In this document: positions 26,102 through 35,791 of the stretch, piece after piece
Layout: each line of letters opens with the position of its first letter
Numbering within the stretch: the first letter of the stretch is position 1
Source of the DNA: Saccharofermentans sp.
GTDB taxonomy: Bacteria > Bacillota > Clostridia > Saccharofermentanales > Saccharofermentanaceae
Direction of reading: 5' to 3'
Assembly: GCA_016292135.1 (NCBI GenBank)
Contig: JAEFAZ010000001.1
Location: 124,001-188,000, forward strand
DNA length: 64,000 bases
The notes under the pieces: generated by a model
What the model saw: the letters and a program-made list of their open reading frames with translations, nothing else
Databases searched by the model: none
What the model was told of the DNA's origin: nothing
Position numbers and translations under genes: made by a program

Positions 26102-27130
26102 ATGCAGATAGGCAAGCTTACGAATAAACAACTGGAAGATCTGGTCTTATCAAGACTTCCTTCGTTGTCGTCATCTACTGTTGTAGGTGCCGGTATCGGA
26201 GCTGACTGCGCATGGCTGAGATCTGATGACGGCATGATCGTTACTTCGTCCGATCCCATAACTGCGGGTGGCAACTGCGCCGGAACTCTTGCCGTAAGTG
26301 TTTCCTGCAATGACATCGCTGCCTGCGGAGTCCGTCCGACAGGCTTGCTTCTTGTCCTTATCGCACCGCCCAAAGCGGAAGAGGAGGACATAATCAACAT
26401 CGTCGAGCAGGCATCGGTGGAAGCGAAGAGACTCGGTGTCGATATAGTAGGCGGACATACGGAAATATCAGATGTGGTCAACGACTTCGTGGTCATCTCA
26501 ACAGCGATCGGTAATGTGTCGAAGAACGATCCTGTGATCAAGGGGAAAGCCTCAGCCGGAGACAGTCTCATCATCACGAAAACATGCGGCATCGAAGGCA
26601 GTTATATTGCAGCCAATGTCCACAGGGAAAAACTTGAGGACAAAGTGCCTGCTGAATACCTGGATGAGGCTTCAACCTACAATAAGTATCTCTCTGTAGT
26701 TGCTGAAGGTGTATGTGCCGGAAAGATCGCAGATCCCAATGGAACAGTTACAGAGTCCGGGTTCAAGGCATCAGCCGTTAGTCTCATGCACGATGTCACG
26801 GAGGGCGGTGTAATGGGTGCATCCTATGAGATGGCTTTATTCTCGAAAGTAGGAGTTCTCCTCGATATATCAAAAGTCCCTGTTACCGAAGCGACCCGAA
26901 AGATATCAGAAGCAGCAGGGCTTGATGTCTTAAGACTTATTTCATCAGGTTCGTTACTCATTGCAACGGCTTATCCTGAACTGGTACTTGATGCGCTTAA
27001 AACTGAGGGGATAGAAGCTTCCGTGATCGGTAATTTTACCGATAAGACAGGAATATATGAATACCTGGATGAAGAGGGTAAAGTCTGTGAGATGCTTCCT
27101 CCGGGTGCTGATGAGATATATAAGTTGTGA
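26102..27130 (+). CDS. AIR-synthase-related protein (HypE/SelD/ThiL-like fold)
   Basis: A 342-residue protein with the PurM-like ATP-binding fold: IGADCAWLRSDDG, SDPITAGGNCAGTLA, a CNDIAACG block, GGHTEIS and VTEGGVMGA. It lacks the PRIC C-terminus of HypE and ends PPGADEIYKL, so it is not a HypE. The residues conserved for phosphoryl transfer are kept. Its place next to thiI could mean a function in tRNA or thiamine sulfur chemistry, but the substrate is unknown. Related proteins are usually annotated only as AIR synthase. Confidence 0.75.
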   Translation: MQIGKLTNKQLEDLVLSRLPSLSSSTVVGAGIGADCAWLRSDDGMIVTSSDPITAGGNCAGTLAVSVSCNDIAACGVRPTGLLLVLIAPPKAEEEDIINIVEQASVEAKRLGVDIVGGHTEISDVVNDFVVISTAIGNVSKNDPVIKGKASAGDSLIITKTCGIEGSYIAANVHREKLEDKVPAEYLDEASTYNKYLSVVAEGVCAGKIADPNGTVTESGFKASAVSLMHDVTEGGVMGASYEMALFSKVGVLLDISKVPVTEATRKISEAAGLDVLRLISSGSLLIATAYPELVLDALKTEGIEASVIGNFTDKTGIYEYLDEEGKVCEMLPPGADEIYKL

Positions 27131-27133
27131 TGG

Positions 27134-27142
27134 TGTTATAAT
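27134..27142 (+). promoter_or_regulatory. Extended -10 promoter of first surface-protein gene
   Basis: TGTTATAAT (27134-27142) fits TGnTATAAT. A GAGGAGGGA ribosome binding site (from about 27163) and ATG 27178 follow. No proper -35 is visible and no terminator separates it from the preceding gene. Confidence 0.6.
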
Positions 27143-27177
27143 CTCAATGTAGACATTTATTTGAGGAGGGACAGATA

Positions 27178-29775
27178 ATGAGGAAAACTACGATCCATGA
27201 ATCTGTTATGGGCCTGCTTTTGATCTTTATCGCAGCATTGATCGCTTTTATTCCTTCTGCTTCGGTCAGGGCTGATAGTGAATATATCGATGTTGTTCTT
27301 GACAAGTCTTATGAACTTGATCTTGCTAATGTCGATAATTATTATTTCAAATTTACTCCATCAAAGGATGGTATCGTTAATGTATCTTTTTATATCTCAG
27401 GTGACAGAGGTGCAAGGATCTATCTTCTGGATCAGCTTGGGGGCAATGAATTTTCTAACTATCTTAAAACTTCTGATGGTGAAATGATCGCATCTCTTAA
27501 AGGCGGAAACACATACTGGTTTAAGATAACAAGTAACAATACCTATAAAGATTCATCAGATGTTACTTTCAGTTATTACTCCAGCAATAAGAAAAAAGTT
27601 GAGATAAACAGCACAAATTTCCCTGATGACAATTTCCGCACCTATGTTGATGAGAACTTTGATGTGCTTGATGACGGTTGGATCAGTGATGATGAGATCA
27701 CTCTTGCTACAAATATATTTATAAATGGCAAGTCAATTACAACCTTGAAGGGGATAGAGTATTTTACTGAACTAAAATACCTGACTGTATTTAGAGGTAA
27801 TCTTACGAGTATAGATCTGAAGAACAACAAGAAATTGGTTAATTTGAATCTTAATTATAATTCTTTAACCGAACTGAATCTTACTTATAATACAGAACTT
27901 AAAACAATATCATTGTTCGAGAATTCCCTGACTGCATTGAATGTCAGCAATCAACCTAAACTGAATAGGTTGGAACTGTATAAAAACAATATACAAGAAC
28001 TTGATGTCAGAAACAATCTCCTTCTTGAGGACTTGGGTTGTGCACATAACAAGATCACTGAGTTGGATGTAAGTAAAAATACGAGACTGAAAGTCTTAAC
28101 AATCGGATATCAGGATATCGAAAAGGTAAATGTAAAAGGATGCACAAGTCTTAACAGGCTTGATTGTGCCAGCACTAAGATCAAAGAACTTGATGTAAGT
28201 GGTCTTGCAAATCTTCAAAACCTTACCTGTCATTATGGTGAGTTGGAAAAGCTCAATGTTTCAGGATGTTCGAGACTTGGTAAACTGCTTTGTGAAAACA
28301 GTGATCTTACAGAACTGGATATAAGTGATTGCCCAAAGATAGTCGTCGCATATAAATTGGGAACCCCGAGTGATCATGTTAATTGTACTAACTACAGTTA
28401 TTCCGGCGGAGACAGTTATTATTTGTGCGTTGACAACAAGGTCTCTGTGATATACGGGACCGGTGTCGCTGATGACATTGTCGTAGAGATCGATGAAGAT
28501 CATTTTCCTGACAAAGTTTTCAGAGAATATATTTTGGATCATTTTGATGGTAACAAGGATGGTTTCCTCAGCAAATGCGAGGCAGCTGCTACAGAAATTA
28601 GCGTAATAAATAAATATATAAAAACTCTTAAAGGCGTTGAATATTTTCCTGATCTTCTTGTGTTAAGCTGTGATGGCAATCAGATTTCATCACTTGATGT
28701 ATCGAAAAACACCAAATTAAGAGTGTTGAGATGTGAGAAGAATGAGCTTAATACTCTTATTCTTGGTAAGAATGATAACCTCAGGGTCTTAGACTGTCAC
28801 TATAATCATATTTCAAAACTTGAAATATGGAACAATAAGACTCTTTTAAAGGTCATTGCGGAAGGCAGCGTAGTTTCTACTCCCCGCTATATCGAACATA
28901 AGATGTTCGATGAAGACTATGACAGGATCATCAATGTTGACTACGATTATAATCTGATCTTTTCATGTGACAAAAATACAGATCTTATCAAAGTGAAATC
29001 TCCTGTTTCGCTGACGCTCGATAAGAAATCAGCTTCGGTTGCCTGTGGCAGCACTCTCGCTTTGAAGGCAACATTGAAGAATTCGACTTCAGCCATCAGC
29101 TGGAAGTCTTCTGATACCAAGATCGCAACCGTCGATTCCAAGGGTAAGATCACATCCAAGATGGCAGGCAAAGTCACGATAACTGCAACAGCAGCAGGAA
29201 AGAACGCCAAGTGTACTGTCACTGTTCTCTATAAGGATGTAACCAACAGCAGTGAATTCTGGTACGCTCCTACCAACTACCTGACAGCAAAGGGTGTTGT
29301 AAAGGGCTATGCAAACCAGACTGAATTCCGTCCCGCCAACGAATGTACTAGAGCACAGATGGTAACCTTCCTCTACAGGCTCCAGGGAGAACCCAAGACA
29401 AAATCTAACAAATGCAAGTTCGATGATGTCAAGAGCGGAGACTATTTCTTCAAGCCCGTTATCTGGGCAGTAGAGAACGGCATCACTACAGGTGTATCCG
29501 CTACGAAGTTCGAACCCCAGAAGGTATGTACCAGAGCACAAACTGTAACGTTCCTCTGGAGGATGGCAGGCAAGCCTGAGCCGGGCAAGAATGCTAAGAC
29601 CTTCTCTGATGTAAACAAGAAAGATTACTTCTACAAGGCAACCCTCTGGGCCTCCGGCATGAAGATCCTCGCCGGCTACGACGACGGTACATTCAAACCG
29701 CAGGGCAAGTGCCTGAGACGCCAGATGGTAACCTTCCTTTACAAGTATGATAAGTACGTCAACGGCAAAGGCTGA
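27178..29775 (+). CDS. Surface protein 1: EF-hand/LRR cassettes, BIG2 and three SLH domains
   Basis: An 865-residue exported protein. It has a signal peptide (about 1-32), then a beta-sandwich like the pre-peptidase C-terminal domain (about 35-135, YYFKFTPSKDG). Two cassettes follow, each with an EF-hand-like loop and leucine-rich repeats of the LxxLDVSxNTxL type; the second loop DGNKDGFLSKCE has all canonical calcium positions. A BIG2 Ig-like domain (about 610-685) and three SLH domains (about 686-865) end the protein. SLH domains bind pyruvylated wall polymers, so the protein should sit on the cell wall. LRR parts often bind proteins or glycans. It shares its C-terminal 250 residues with six downstream genes and most closely resembles gene 7 (48194). 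Confidence 0.9.
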   Translation: MRKTTIHESVMGLLLIFIAALIAFIPSASVRADSEYIDVVLDKSYELDLANVDNYYFKFTPSKDGIVNVSFYISGDRGARIYLLDQLGGNEFSNYLKTSDGEMIASLKGGNTYWFKITSNNTYKDSSDVTFSYYSSNKKKVEINSTNFPDDNFRTYVDENFDVLDDGWISDDEITLATNIFINGKSITTLKGIEYFTELKYLTVFRGNLTSIDLKNNKKLVNLNLNYNSLTELNLTYNTELKTISLFENSLTALNVSNQPKLNRLELYKNNIQELDVRNNLLLEDLGCAHNKITELDVSKNTRLKVLTIGYQDIEKVNVKGCTSLNRLDCASTKIKELDVSGLANLQNLTCHYGELEKLNVSGCSRLGKLLCENSDLTELDISDCPKIVVAYKLGTPSDHVNCTNYSYSGGDSYYLCVDNKVSVIYGTGVADDIVVEIDEDHFPDKVFREYILDHFDGNKDGFLSKCEAAATEISVINKYIKTLKGVEYFPDLLVLSCDGNQISSLDVSKNTKLRVLRCEKNELNTLILGKNDNLRVLDCHYNHISKLEIWNNKTLLKVIAEGSVVSTPRYIEHKMFDEDYDRIINVDYDYNLIFSCDKNTDLIKVKSPVSLTLDKKSASVACGSTLALKATLKNSTSAISWKSSDTKIATVDSKGKITSKMAGKVTITATAAGKNAKCTVTVLYKDVTNSSEFWYAPTNYLTAKGVVKGYANQTEFRPANECTRAQMVTFLYRLQGEPKTKSNKCKFDDVKSGDYFFKPVIWAVENGITTGVSATKFEPQKVCTRAQTVTFLWRMAGKPEPGKNAKTFSDVNKKDYFYKATLWASGMKILAGYDDGTFKPQGKCLRRQMVTFLYKYDKYVNGKG

Positions 29776-29804
29776 TCTTTTCGAACATAGAAACAAGTGT
29801 TTGT

Positions 29805-29847
29805 ACGGCACTTTCTGATTGTGGAAGGTGCCGTAATTTGATATAGT
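29805..29847 (+). promoter_or_regulatory. Terminator-promoter unit, copy 1
   Basis: The hairpin arms are 29805-29816 and 29823-29834 with two or three G-T pairs, but the following tract AATTTG is a weak U-run. The promoter is TTGTGG (29819-29824), 17-bp spacer and TATAGT (29842-29847). The -35 lies in the loop and right arm of the hairpin. It separates surface genes 1 and 2. Confidence 0.8.
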
Positions 29848-29882
29848 TTCAGAAGTGTTTCTTTTACGAGGAGGGGTATTTT

Positions 29883-32816
29883 ATGTTTATCAAGACCAAA
29901 GGATGCAAGTTTCTTGTATGTTTGTTGAGCCTGATCTTTGCTGCCGGTATTGCTGCATCAGCAGGCACTAATGTTAATGCTGATGACAAGACCATACATG
30001 TCAAAACTGCTGATGAACTTACAGCAGCGTTGGATCCTGAGAAGATATATGATCATATCATCATCGATGAGAGTTTTGATGTGCCCTGCAAGACTGCTTC
30101 AGGAAATAACGGGACCTCATATTTTACTGTCAGCAGGAACATGACGATCGAAGGTAAAGATCCCAATGTTACTTTGACCCGTACCATTGCACAAGGTGCA
30201 GAAAACGGACACCTTCAGTCAATTCTTGGAATCTGTGGTGACGGAGTGTATGACAGCGTACAGGTTTCCCTGTTCAAACTGACATTTGATGGCGGTGCTG
30301 ATTTCGGTTCAGCCAAAGGTATGGACAGAAGAGATGTATCTGTATCTAATAGCTGTTTGGGCGGAAGAAGCGTAATAGATGTTTACTATAAAGCTACTCT
30401 TAATCTTGAGGATGGTCTTACGATCCAGAACGGTTATTGTACTTACAGCCTTACATCTTTAACTGAAGATACCGGTTCAGGTGTATACGGCGGAGGAGTC
30501 AGAGTTGATTGGGAGGAAACTACCGGAGGAGGAACCGTAAATGTTAAGGCCGGAGCTTGTATCAAGAATTGTGTAGCCGGTTCATACGGCGGCGGAATAG
30601 GATCCTATTCACATTCCAGACTGAATGTTTATGGAGGTGTTATCGAGAATTGCTCCGCAAGATTAGGCGGCGGACTAGGTTGCACATGGAGATGGATTCA
30701 CTCTTCCAAAGACTCCGGAACATTCAGGATGTATGGCGGAACGATCAGAAACTGCAGTGCCGAAAGGGGTGGAGCTATCTTAGCTGACGGTCACCCGGAT
30801 TATTGTTCTAATGCTCTTTATGGAGGTACCATTGACAATTGTACTGCAACAAATGGCGGAAGTGCGCTGGCGCTGAACGGAACAGGCGATGACGGTGAGC
30901 CTTCTTTGTCGATTGCCCCGTATTCTGAAAACGGACCTTTATTTATTTCCAACTGTCCTCCCTGCCAGGGAGATACTGATCCGGATACAGTGATTGGAGA
31001 TATAACATTAGGCTACCCGGGCATATCCCTTCACGGTAATACAAGAGTCGTAACGTTAGAATCTGCCATGTGCTCTGTTGCTTTTAAGAAGTTTAAGGAT
31101 GATGCAGAAAACATGACGATCCTCAGCATAAGCAAAGGAATGTCGCTGGGTGAGTCTTTCCCCGCTGATCCTACATCGAACTATAAATTTATCGGGTGGA
31201 ATACTTCTCCCGATGGTAAGGGAAAGATAATCACAAAGGATTTCATTGTTAATGAGAACATGATCGTATATGCCAGATGGCTGACAAAACCGGAATTTAC
31301 GAATCCGGAAGAAAAAATAACTCTTACATATGGTGAACTGGATAAGAAAGTAGAGATCAAAAATGCTGTGGCTCCTTATGGCGGAGAGATCAGGTATCGG
31401 TGGATCAAATTATTTGGTTACGATGGTTATGTGGGGGGGAATGACGCACCGGGTGTTGCTAATAACAGTGTTTACCAGTTCCCGAAGTTGCCGGTAGGCG
31501 ATTACAGTTTCTATTGTGGTGTTTACAACTTTGTTGAAGGTTACGGTCAAGAAGGGAAAATGAGTGAATTTGTGGAGGTAAAAGTTAATCCAAAGGTCCT
31601 GAACATAACTTGGTCTGATACTGAATTTGTATACGATGGCAAGAACAAAGTTCCTAAAGCTGTTATTAAGGGCGTTCTTGAGGGAGACGATGTTGATGTT
31701 AAAGTCAGCGGAGCCAAGAGTGAGGCAGGACGCTATACAGCTACGGCAACTCTTACAGGAACAGATGCCGGCAATTACATTATCGCTGACGGTAAAGATA
31801 AGTGTTCTTATACTATCGCTTCTGTGATAAAGATGCCTGATCTTACTGGAAAGAACTATGAGAAGGCAAAGACCGACCTGGATAAGTTCCTTAAGGATAA
31901 CGGGATTAAGGCATCGATCTCCGTTGGCTGGGCTCATAACTCTGATCCTGCCAAGAATCTTACGGTAGCAGCCACGACTCCGGCTGCCGGGGAACCTATA
32001 AATGCTGATGATAATATCATTTTAATGGTTTATGAGGGGTATAATCCCACCATTTCTCTTAATAAAGACACTGCCAGTGTCATTTGCGGTAGTAATCTTG
32101 TCCTGAAAGCAACAATGACCGGTGCCAGTTCTGCAATAAGCTGGAAATCTTCTGATACAAAGATTGCTTCTGTTGATAAAAACGGTAAGGTAACGTCCAA
32201 GATGGCCGGTACGGTAACGATAACGGCTTCTGCATTGGGCGTAAGCGCTAAGTGTAAGGTTACTGTCCTTTATAAGGATGTTACAAATTCTAAGGATTTC
32301 TGGTACGCGCCTACCAACTATCTGACAGCAAAGGGTGTCGTAAAGGGTTATGCGAACCAGACGGAGTTCCGTCCTGCCAACGACTGTACACGTGCGCAGA
32401 TGATCACTTTCCTCTATAGGCTCCAAGGTGAACCTAAGACAAAGTCGACAACATGCAAGTTTACTGACGTCAAGAGTACTGAGTACTTCTACAAGCCTGT
32501 TATCTGGGCAGTTGAGCAGGGAATAACAACCGTTCCTTCCGATAAGAAGTTCAATCCTCAGACTGTCTGCACCAGAGCAATGACCGTAACATTCCTCTGG
32601 AGGATGGCAGGTAAGCCCGAGCCTAAGACAACTAAGAATCCCTTCCCGGATGTAAAGAAGACGGATTACTTCTACAAGGCAACACTTTGGGCATCCGAGA
32701 TGAAGATCCTTGCAGGACTCCCTGACGGCACATTCCAGCCCCAGGGCAAGTGCTTAAGGCGCCAGATGGTTACCTTCCTTTACAAGTACGACAAGTATGT
32801 AAACGGTAAAGGATAA
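29883..32816 (+). CDS. Surface protein 2: beta-helix, InlB-type, Ig-like, MBG, PASTA, BIG2, three SLH domains
   Basis: A 977-residue exported protein with a signal peptide (about 1-33). A right-handed beta-helix covers about 34-380, with recurring YGGTI and NCSA turns as in polymorphic surface proteins. It is followed by an InlB B-repeat (about 396-468, FIGWNTSPDGKG and YARW), an Ig-like domain (about 469-567), one MBG domain (about 572-646), a PASTA domain (about 648-720, MPDLTGKNYEKA), BIG2 (about 722-797) and SLH x3 (about 798-977). PASTA domains bind peptidoglycan in Ser/Thr kinases and PBPs, so this protein may have a second wall contact. The ribosome binding site is GAGGAGGGG before ATG 29883. 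A G7 run lies at 31433-31439. Confidence 0.9.
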   Translation: MFIKTKGCKFLVCLLSLIFAAGIAASAGTNVNADDKTIHVKTADELTAALDPEKIYDHIIIDESFDVPCKTASGNNGTSYFTVSRNMTIEGKDPNVTLTRTIAQGAENGHLQSILGICGDGVYDSVQVSLFKLTFDGGADFGSAKGMDRRDVSVSNSCLGGRSVIDVYYKATLNLEDGLTIQNGYCTYSLTSLTEDTGSGVYGGGVRVDWEETTGGGTVNVKAGACIKNCVAGSYGGGIGSYSHSRLNVYGGVIENCSARLGGGLGCTWRWIHSSKDSGTFRMYGGTIRNCSAERGGAILADGHPDYCSNALYGGTIDNCTATNGGSALALNGTGDDGEPSLSIAPYSENGPLFISNCPPCQGDTDPDTVIGDITLGYPGISLHGNTRVVTLESAMCSVAFKKFKDDAENMTILSISKGMSLGESFPADPTSNYKFIGWNTSPDGKGKIITKDFIVNENMIVYARWLTKPEFTNPEEKITLTYGELDKKVEIKNAVAPYGGEIRYRWIKLFGYDGYVGGNDAPGVANNSVYQFPKLPVGDYSFYCGVYNFVEGYGQEGKMSEFVEVKVNPKVLNITWSDTEFVYDGKNKVPKAVIKGVLEGDDVDVKVSGAKSEAGRYTATATLTGTDAGNYIIADGKDKCSYTIASVIKMPDLTGKNYEKAKTDLDKFLKDNGIKASISVGWAHNSDPAKNLTVAATTPAAGEPINADDNIILMVYEGYNPTISLNKDTASVICGSNLVLKATMTGASSAISWKSSDTKIASVDKNGKVTSKMAGTVTITASALGVSAKCKVTVLYKDVTNSKDFWYAPTNYLTAKGVVKGYANQTEFRPANDCTRAQMITFLYRLQGEPKTKSTTCKFTDVKSTEYFYKPVIWAVEQGITTVPSDKKFNPQTVCTRAMTVTFLWRMAGKPEPKTTKNPFPDVKKTDYFYKATLWASEMKILAGLPDGTFQPQGKCLRRQMVTFLYKYDKYVNGKG

Positions 32817-32843
32817 GTTTTTCGAGGTTAGTTCATTTAATTC

Positions 32844-32889
32844 AAACGGCACTTTTTCAATTGTGGAAGGTGCCGTTTTTTGGTATAGT
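32844..32889 (+). promoter_or_regulatory. Terminator-promoter unit, copy 2
   Basis: A strong hairpin: left arm from 32844 (AAACGGCAC and T-run), right arm 32865-32878 (GGAAGGTGCCGT then T), with a run of six T. The promoter is TTGTGG (32861-32866), 17-bp spacer and TATAGT (32884-32889). It serves surface gene 3. Confidence 0.88.
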
Positions 32890-32921
32890 TGCAGAAGTGT
32901 TATTTTCGAGGAGGGGAAAAT

Positions 32922-35669
32922 ATGTCAAACAAGATAAGAGCATGTAAGGCGCTCGTATGTTTGTTAAGTGTTTTGCTGGCTTTTGTTGTTTTTGCAGGGG
33001 TTAACAGGGGTGATGCTGTATACAAAAAGACAGTGAATGTCAGCAATGAGGAAGAGCTTCAGGATGCATTAGATGATGCAGAGGTTGATCATATTGTTAT
33101 CACCAAAGGGTTTTCAGTTGATTGTCCTACCGCTGAAGTCCGTAACACATCATATTTTGTAATTGACAGAAGCATGACGATCGAAGGGACAAGTTCTGAC
33201 ATAAAGATAATCCGAAAAGCTGCTGATGGTGCTTCGAACGGATATCTTCAATCGCTTTTCGGAATAGATGGAAACCCTAAAGAAGGCGAAGCTACAGAGG
33301 GAGAAGGAAGAAGGGTTGTCGAAGTAAACCTTAGGAATCTTACTCTTGATGGTGGTGCTGTTTATGGAAACTATGAGGGTTATGAACGCTGTGAAAAATA
33401 TAATGAGATCAAGAATCTTGGTGCAGCAGGCAGAAGTCTTGTTGATGTGTTTGGATATGGAATATTAAACCTTGAGAACGGGCTTACGATTCAAAACAGT
33501 TATTGTACATACAGCCTGGCGTCTTGCATCAATGATTCCGGGTCCTGGTGTTTTGGCGGTGCCGTCAGAGTGGATTTTGATGCTGATACCGGTGGCGGTA
33601 CCGTTAATGTTAAAACAGGTTCCTGTATAAAAGATTGTGTTGCCAGCAATGCTAACGGAAGAAGTTGCGGCGGTGCTTTAGGTGCATATACTTTTGCCCG
33701 CTTAAATGTTTACGGAGGAACGATCAAGGATTGTTCGGCCTTCTATGGCGGAGCGGTTGGATGTACATACAGGAGCAGAAATGCCAGACCTGAATGTGCA
33801 GGAACATTCAGGATGTATGGCGGTTTGATAGAACATTGCAGTGCTCGTGATGGCGGTGCTATTTGCGTACAAGGTGATAATCCCGATCCAAACTGTCTTT
33901 ATGGTGGAACAATAAATAATTGTACAGCGGTTGAATACGGCGGATCTGTAAAGCTAAGCGGAGATAATGATAAAGTACCGCCTTTTTCAATTACGCCTTA
34001 TTCTGTAAATGGTCCTTTGTTTATAACAAACTGCACCAGCGGCTATCCTGATACTGATCCTGAATCTTTTGACGGAGGAGATCAGATTTCGGGTTATTCC
34101 GGTCTTTCGCTTGGTCAGAACGGATCTACTACAAATATAGAAGGCAAGGCTTATACTGTAACGTTCAAAAAATATATGGACGATACGGATAACTATGCAG
34201 TTCTTACAGTCAAGGAAGGTCAGTCGCTGGGTGAATCTTTCCCGGCAGATCCTACTGACGAACAGCATCATTATACTTTTGTCGGCTGGAACCTGGCTCC
34301 TGACGGAAGTGAAGATAATGTTGATAAGGATTATGCAATATCAAAAAACATTACTGTTTATGCAAGATGGCTGCGATCTGCAGAATTTACGTATTCCTCC
34401 GATACTACACTTACATATGGTGATCTTGATCAGAAACTTGAGGTCTTTGACGCTAAATCACCTTACGGTGGACAGATAAGTTATCAATGGTATATTTACG
34501 ATAGTCCTACATCCATCTCTAAGATCGAAGGCGAGACAAGCAGTACATATCAGATCCCTAAGAAAGATGCCGGATCCTATACTTACTGTTGTTATGTAAT
34601 AAACACGATTGAAGGATTTCCTTCACATGTTGATTCAACAAAAAAGATAATTGTTACGGTCGAACCTATGACAGTAAAGATAAACTGGTCAGACCTTGAG
34701 TTCACATACGATGGCAAGGCTAAACTTCCCAAGGCTGAAGCGGAGGGGATCCTTGACGGTGATGATGTATCTGTTGAAGTAACAGGAGAAAAGAAAGCGG
34801 TCGGAACATACACCGCTACGGCTAAACTCGTTGGCGAGGATGCCGGCAACTATGTAATAGGAAAAGACTCTGCCACAAAGAAGTTTTCTATCAAGTCGCC
34901 TTCGATTAAGCTGAATAAGACTTCTGCAAGCGTTAGCTGTGGTGAAAGTGTTTCACTGAAAGCAACATTGAACGTTGAATCTTCCGCTATATCCTGGAAG
35001 TCGTCTGACAGTAAGGTCGCTACAGTCGATAAGAACGGCAAAGTTACGACCAAGATGGCAGGTACGGCAACAATAACCGCATCTGCTTTGGGAGTAAGCG
35101 CAGAGTGCAAGGTTACAGTTCTCTATAAGGATGTAACCAATACGAGCGATTTCTGGTACGCTCCGACAAACTATCTGACTGCAAAGGGTGTAGTTAAGGG
35201 TTATGCGAACCAGACTGAGTTCCGTCCTGCAAACGATTGTACACGTGCCCAGATGATCACCTTCCTCTACAGGCTTCAGGGAGAACCTAAAACGAAGTCC
35301 GGCGAATGCAAGTTTACTGATGTAAAGAGCAAAGATTACTTCTATAAGCCTGTTATCTGGGCTGTTGAGCAGGGAATAACGACTGTTCCTTCCGATAAGA
35401 AGTTCAACCCTCAGACCGTCTGTACCAGAGCAATGACCGTTACCTTCCTCTGGAGGATGGCAGGCAAGCCAGAGCCCGGAAAGAATGCAAAGACATTCCC
35501 GGATGTAAAGAAGACGGATTACTTCTACAAGGCAACACTTTGGGCTTCCGAGATGAAGATCCTGGCGGGGCTCCCTGACGGCACATTCCAGCCCCAGGGC
35601 AAGTGTTTAAGGCGCCAGATGGTCACATTCCTTTACAAGTACGACAAGTATGTAAACGGTAAAGGCTAA
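32922..35669 (+). CDS. Surface protein 3: beta-helix, InlB-type, Ig-like, MBG, BIG2, three SLH domains
   Basis: A 915-residue exported protein with the same plan as protein 2 but without PASTA: signal peptide (about 1-27), beta-helix to about 400, InlB B-repeat (about 410-483), Ig-like domain (about 484-582), MBG (about 585-657), BIG2 (about 659-735), SLH x3 (about 735-915). ATG 32922 follows a GAGGAGGGG ribosome binding site. An in-frame start at 32889 lies within the -10 box and is rejected. N-terminal beta-helix blocks such as LTIQNSYCTYSL are shared with protein 2. Confidence 0.9.
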   Translation: MSNKIRACKALVCLLSVLLAFVVFAGVNRGDAVYKKTVNVSNEEELQDALDDAEVDHIVITKGFSVDCPTAEVRNTSYFVIDRSMTIEGTSSDIKIIRKAADGASNGYLQSLFGIDGNPKEGEATEGEGRRVVEVNLRNLTLDGGAVYGNYEGYERCEKYNEIKNLGAAGRSLVDVFGYGILNLENGLTIQNSYCTYSLASCINDSGSWCFGGAVRVDFDADTGGGTVNVKTGSCIKDCVASNANGRSCGGALGAYTFARLNVYGGTIKDCSAFYGGAVGCTYRSRNARPECAGTFRMYGGLIEHCSARDGGAICVQGDNPDPNCLYGGTINNCTAVEYGGSVKLSGDNDKVPPFSITPYSVNGPLFITNCTSGYPDTDPESFDGGDQISGYSGLSLGQNGSTTNIEGKAYTVTFKKYMDDTDNYAVLTVKEGQSLGESFPADPTDEQHHYTFVGWNLAPDGSEDNVDKDYAISKNITVYARWLRSAEFTYSSDTTLTYGDLDQKLEVFDAKSPYGGQISYQWYIYDSPTSISKIEGETSSTYQIPKKDAGSYTYCCYVINTIEGFPSHVDSTKKIIVTVEPMTVKINWSDLEFTYDGKAKLPKAEAEGILDGDDVSVEVTGEKKAVGTYTATAKLVGEDAGNYVIGKDSATKKFSIKSPSIKLNKTSASVSCGESVSLKATLNVESSAISWKSSDSKVATVDKNGKVTTKMAGTATITASALGVSAECKVTVLYKDVTNTSDFWYAPTNYLTAKGVVKGYANQTEFRPANDCTRAQMITFLYRLQGEPKTKSGECKFTDVKSKDYFYKPVIWAVEQGITTVPSDKKFNPQTVCTRAMTVTFLWRMAGKPEPGKNAKTFPDVKKTDYFYKATLWASEMKILAGLPDGTFQPQGKCLRRQMVTFLYKYDKYVNGKG

Positions 35670-35712
35670 GCTTTTCGAGCTTTTTAAGGAATAAATAACA
35701 ATTAGTGAAGAC

Positions 35713-35753
35713 GGCACTTTCCAATTGTGGAAGGTGCCTCTTTTTGATATAGT
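35713..35753 (+). promoter_or_regulatory. Terminator-promoter unit, copy 3
   Basis: GGCACTTTCC (35713-35722) pairs with GGAAGGTGCC (35729-35738), followed by TCTTTTTG. The promoter is TTGTGG (35725-35730), 17-bp spacer and TATAGT (35748-35753). It serves surface gene 4. Confidence 0.87.
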
Positions 35754-35791
35754 TCAAGGGAATTTCAAGTTTTTCGGGAGCAGATGATCAT

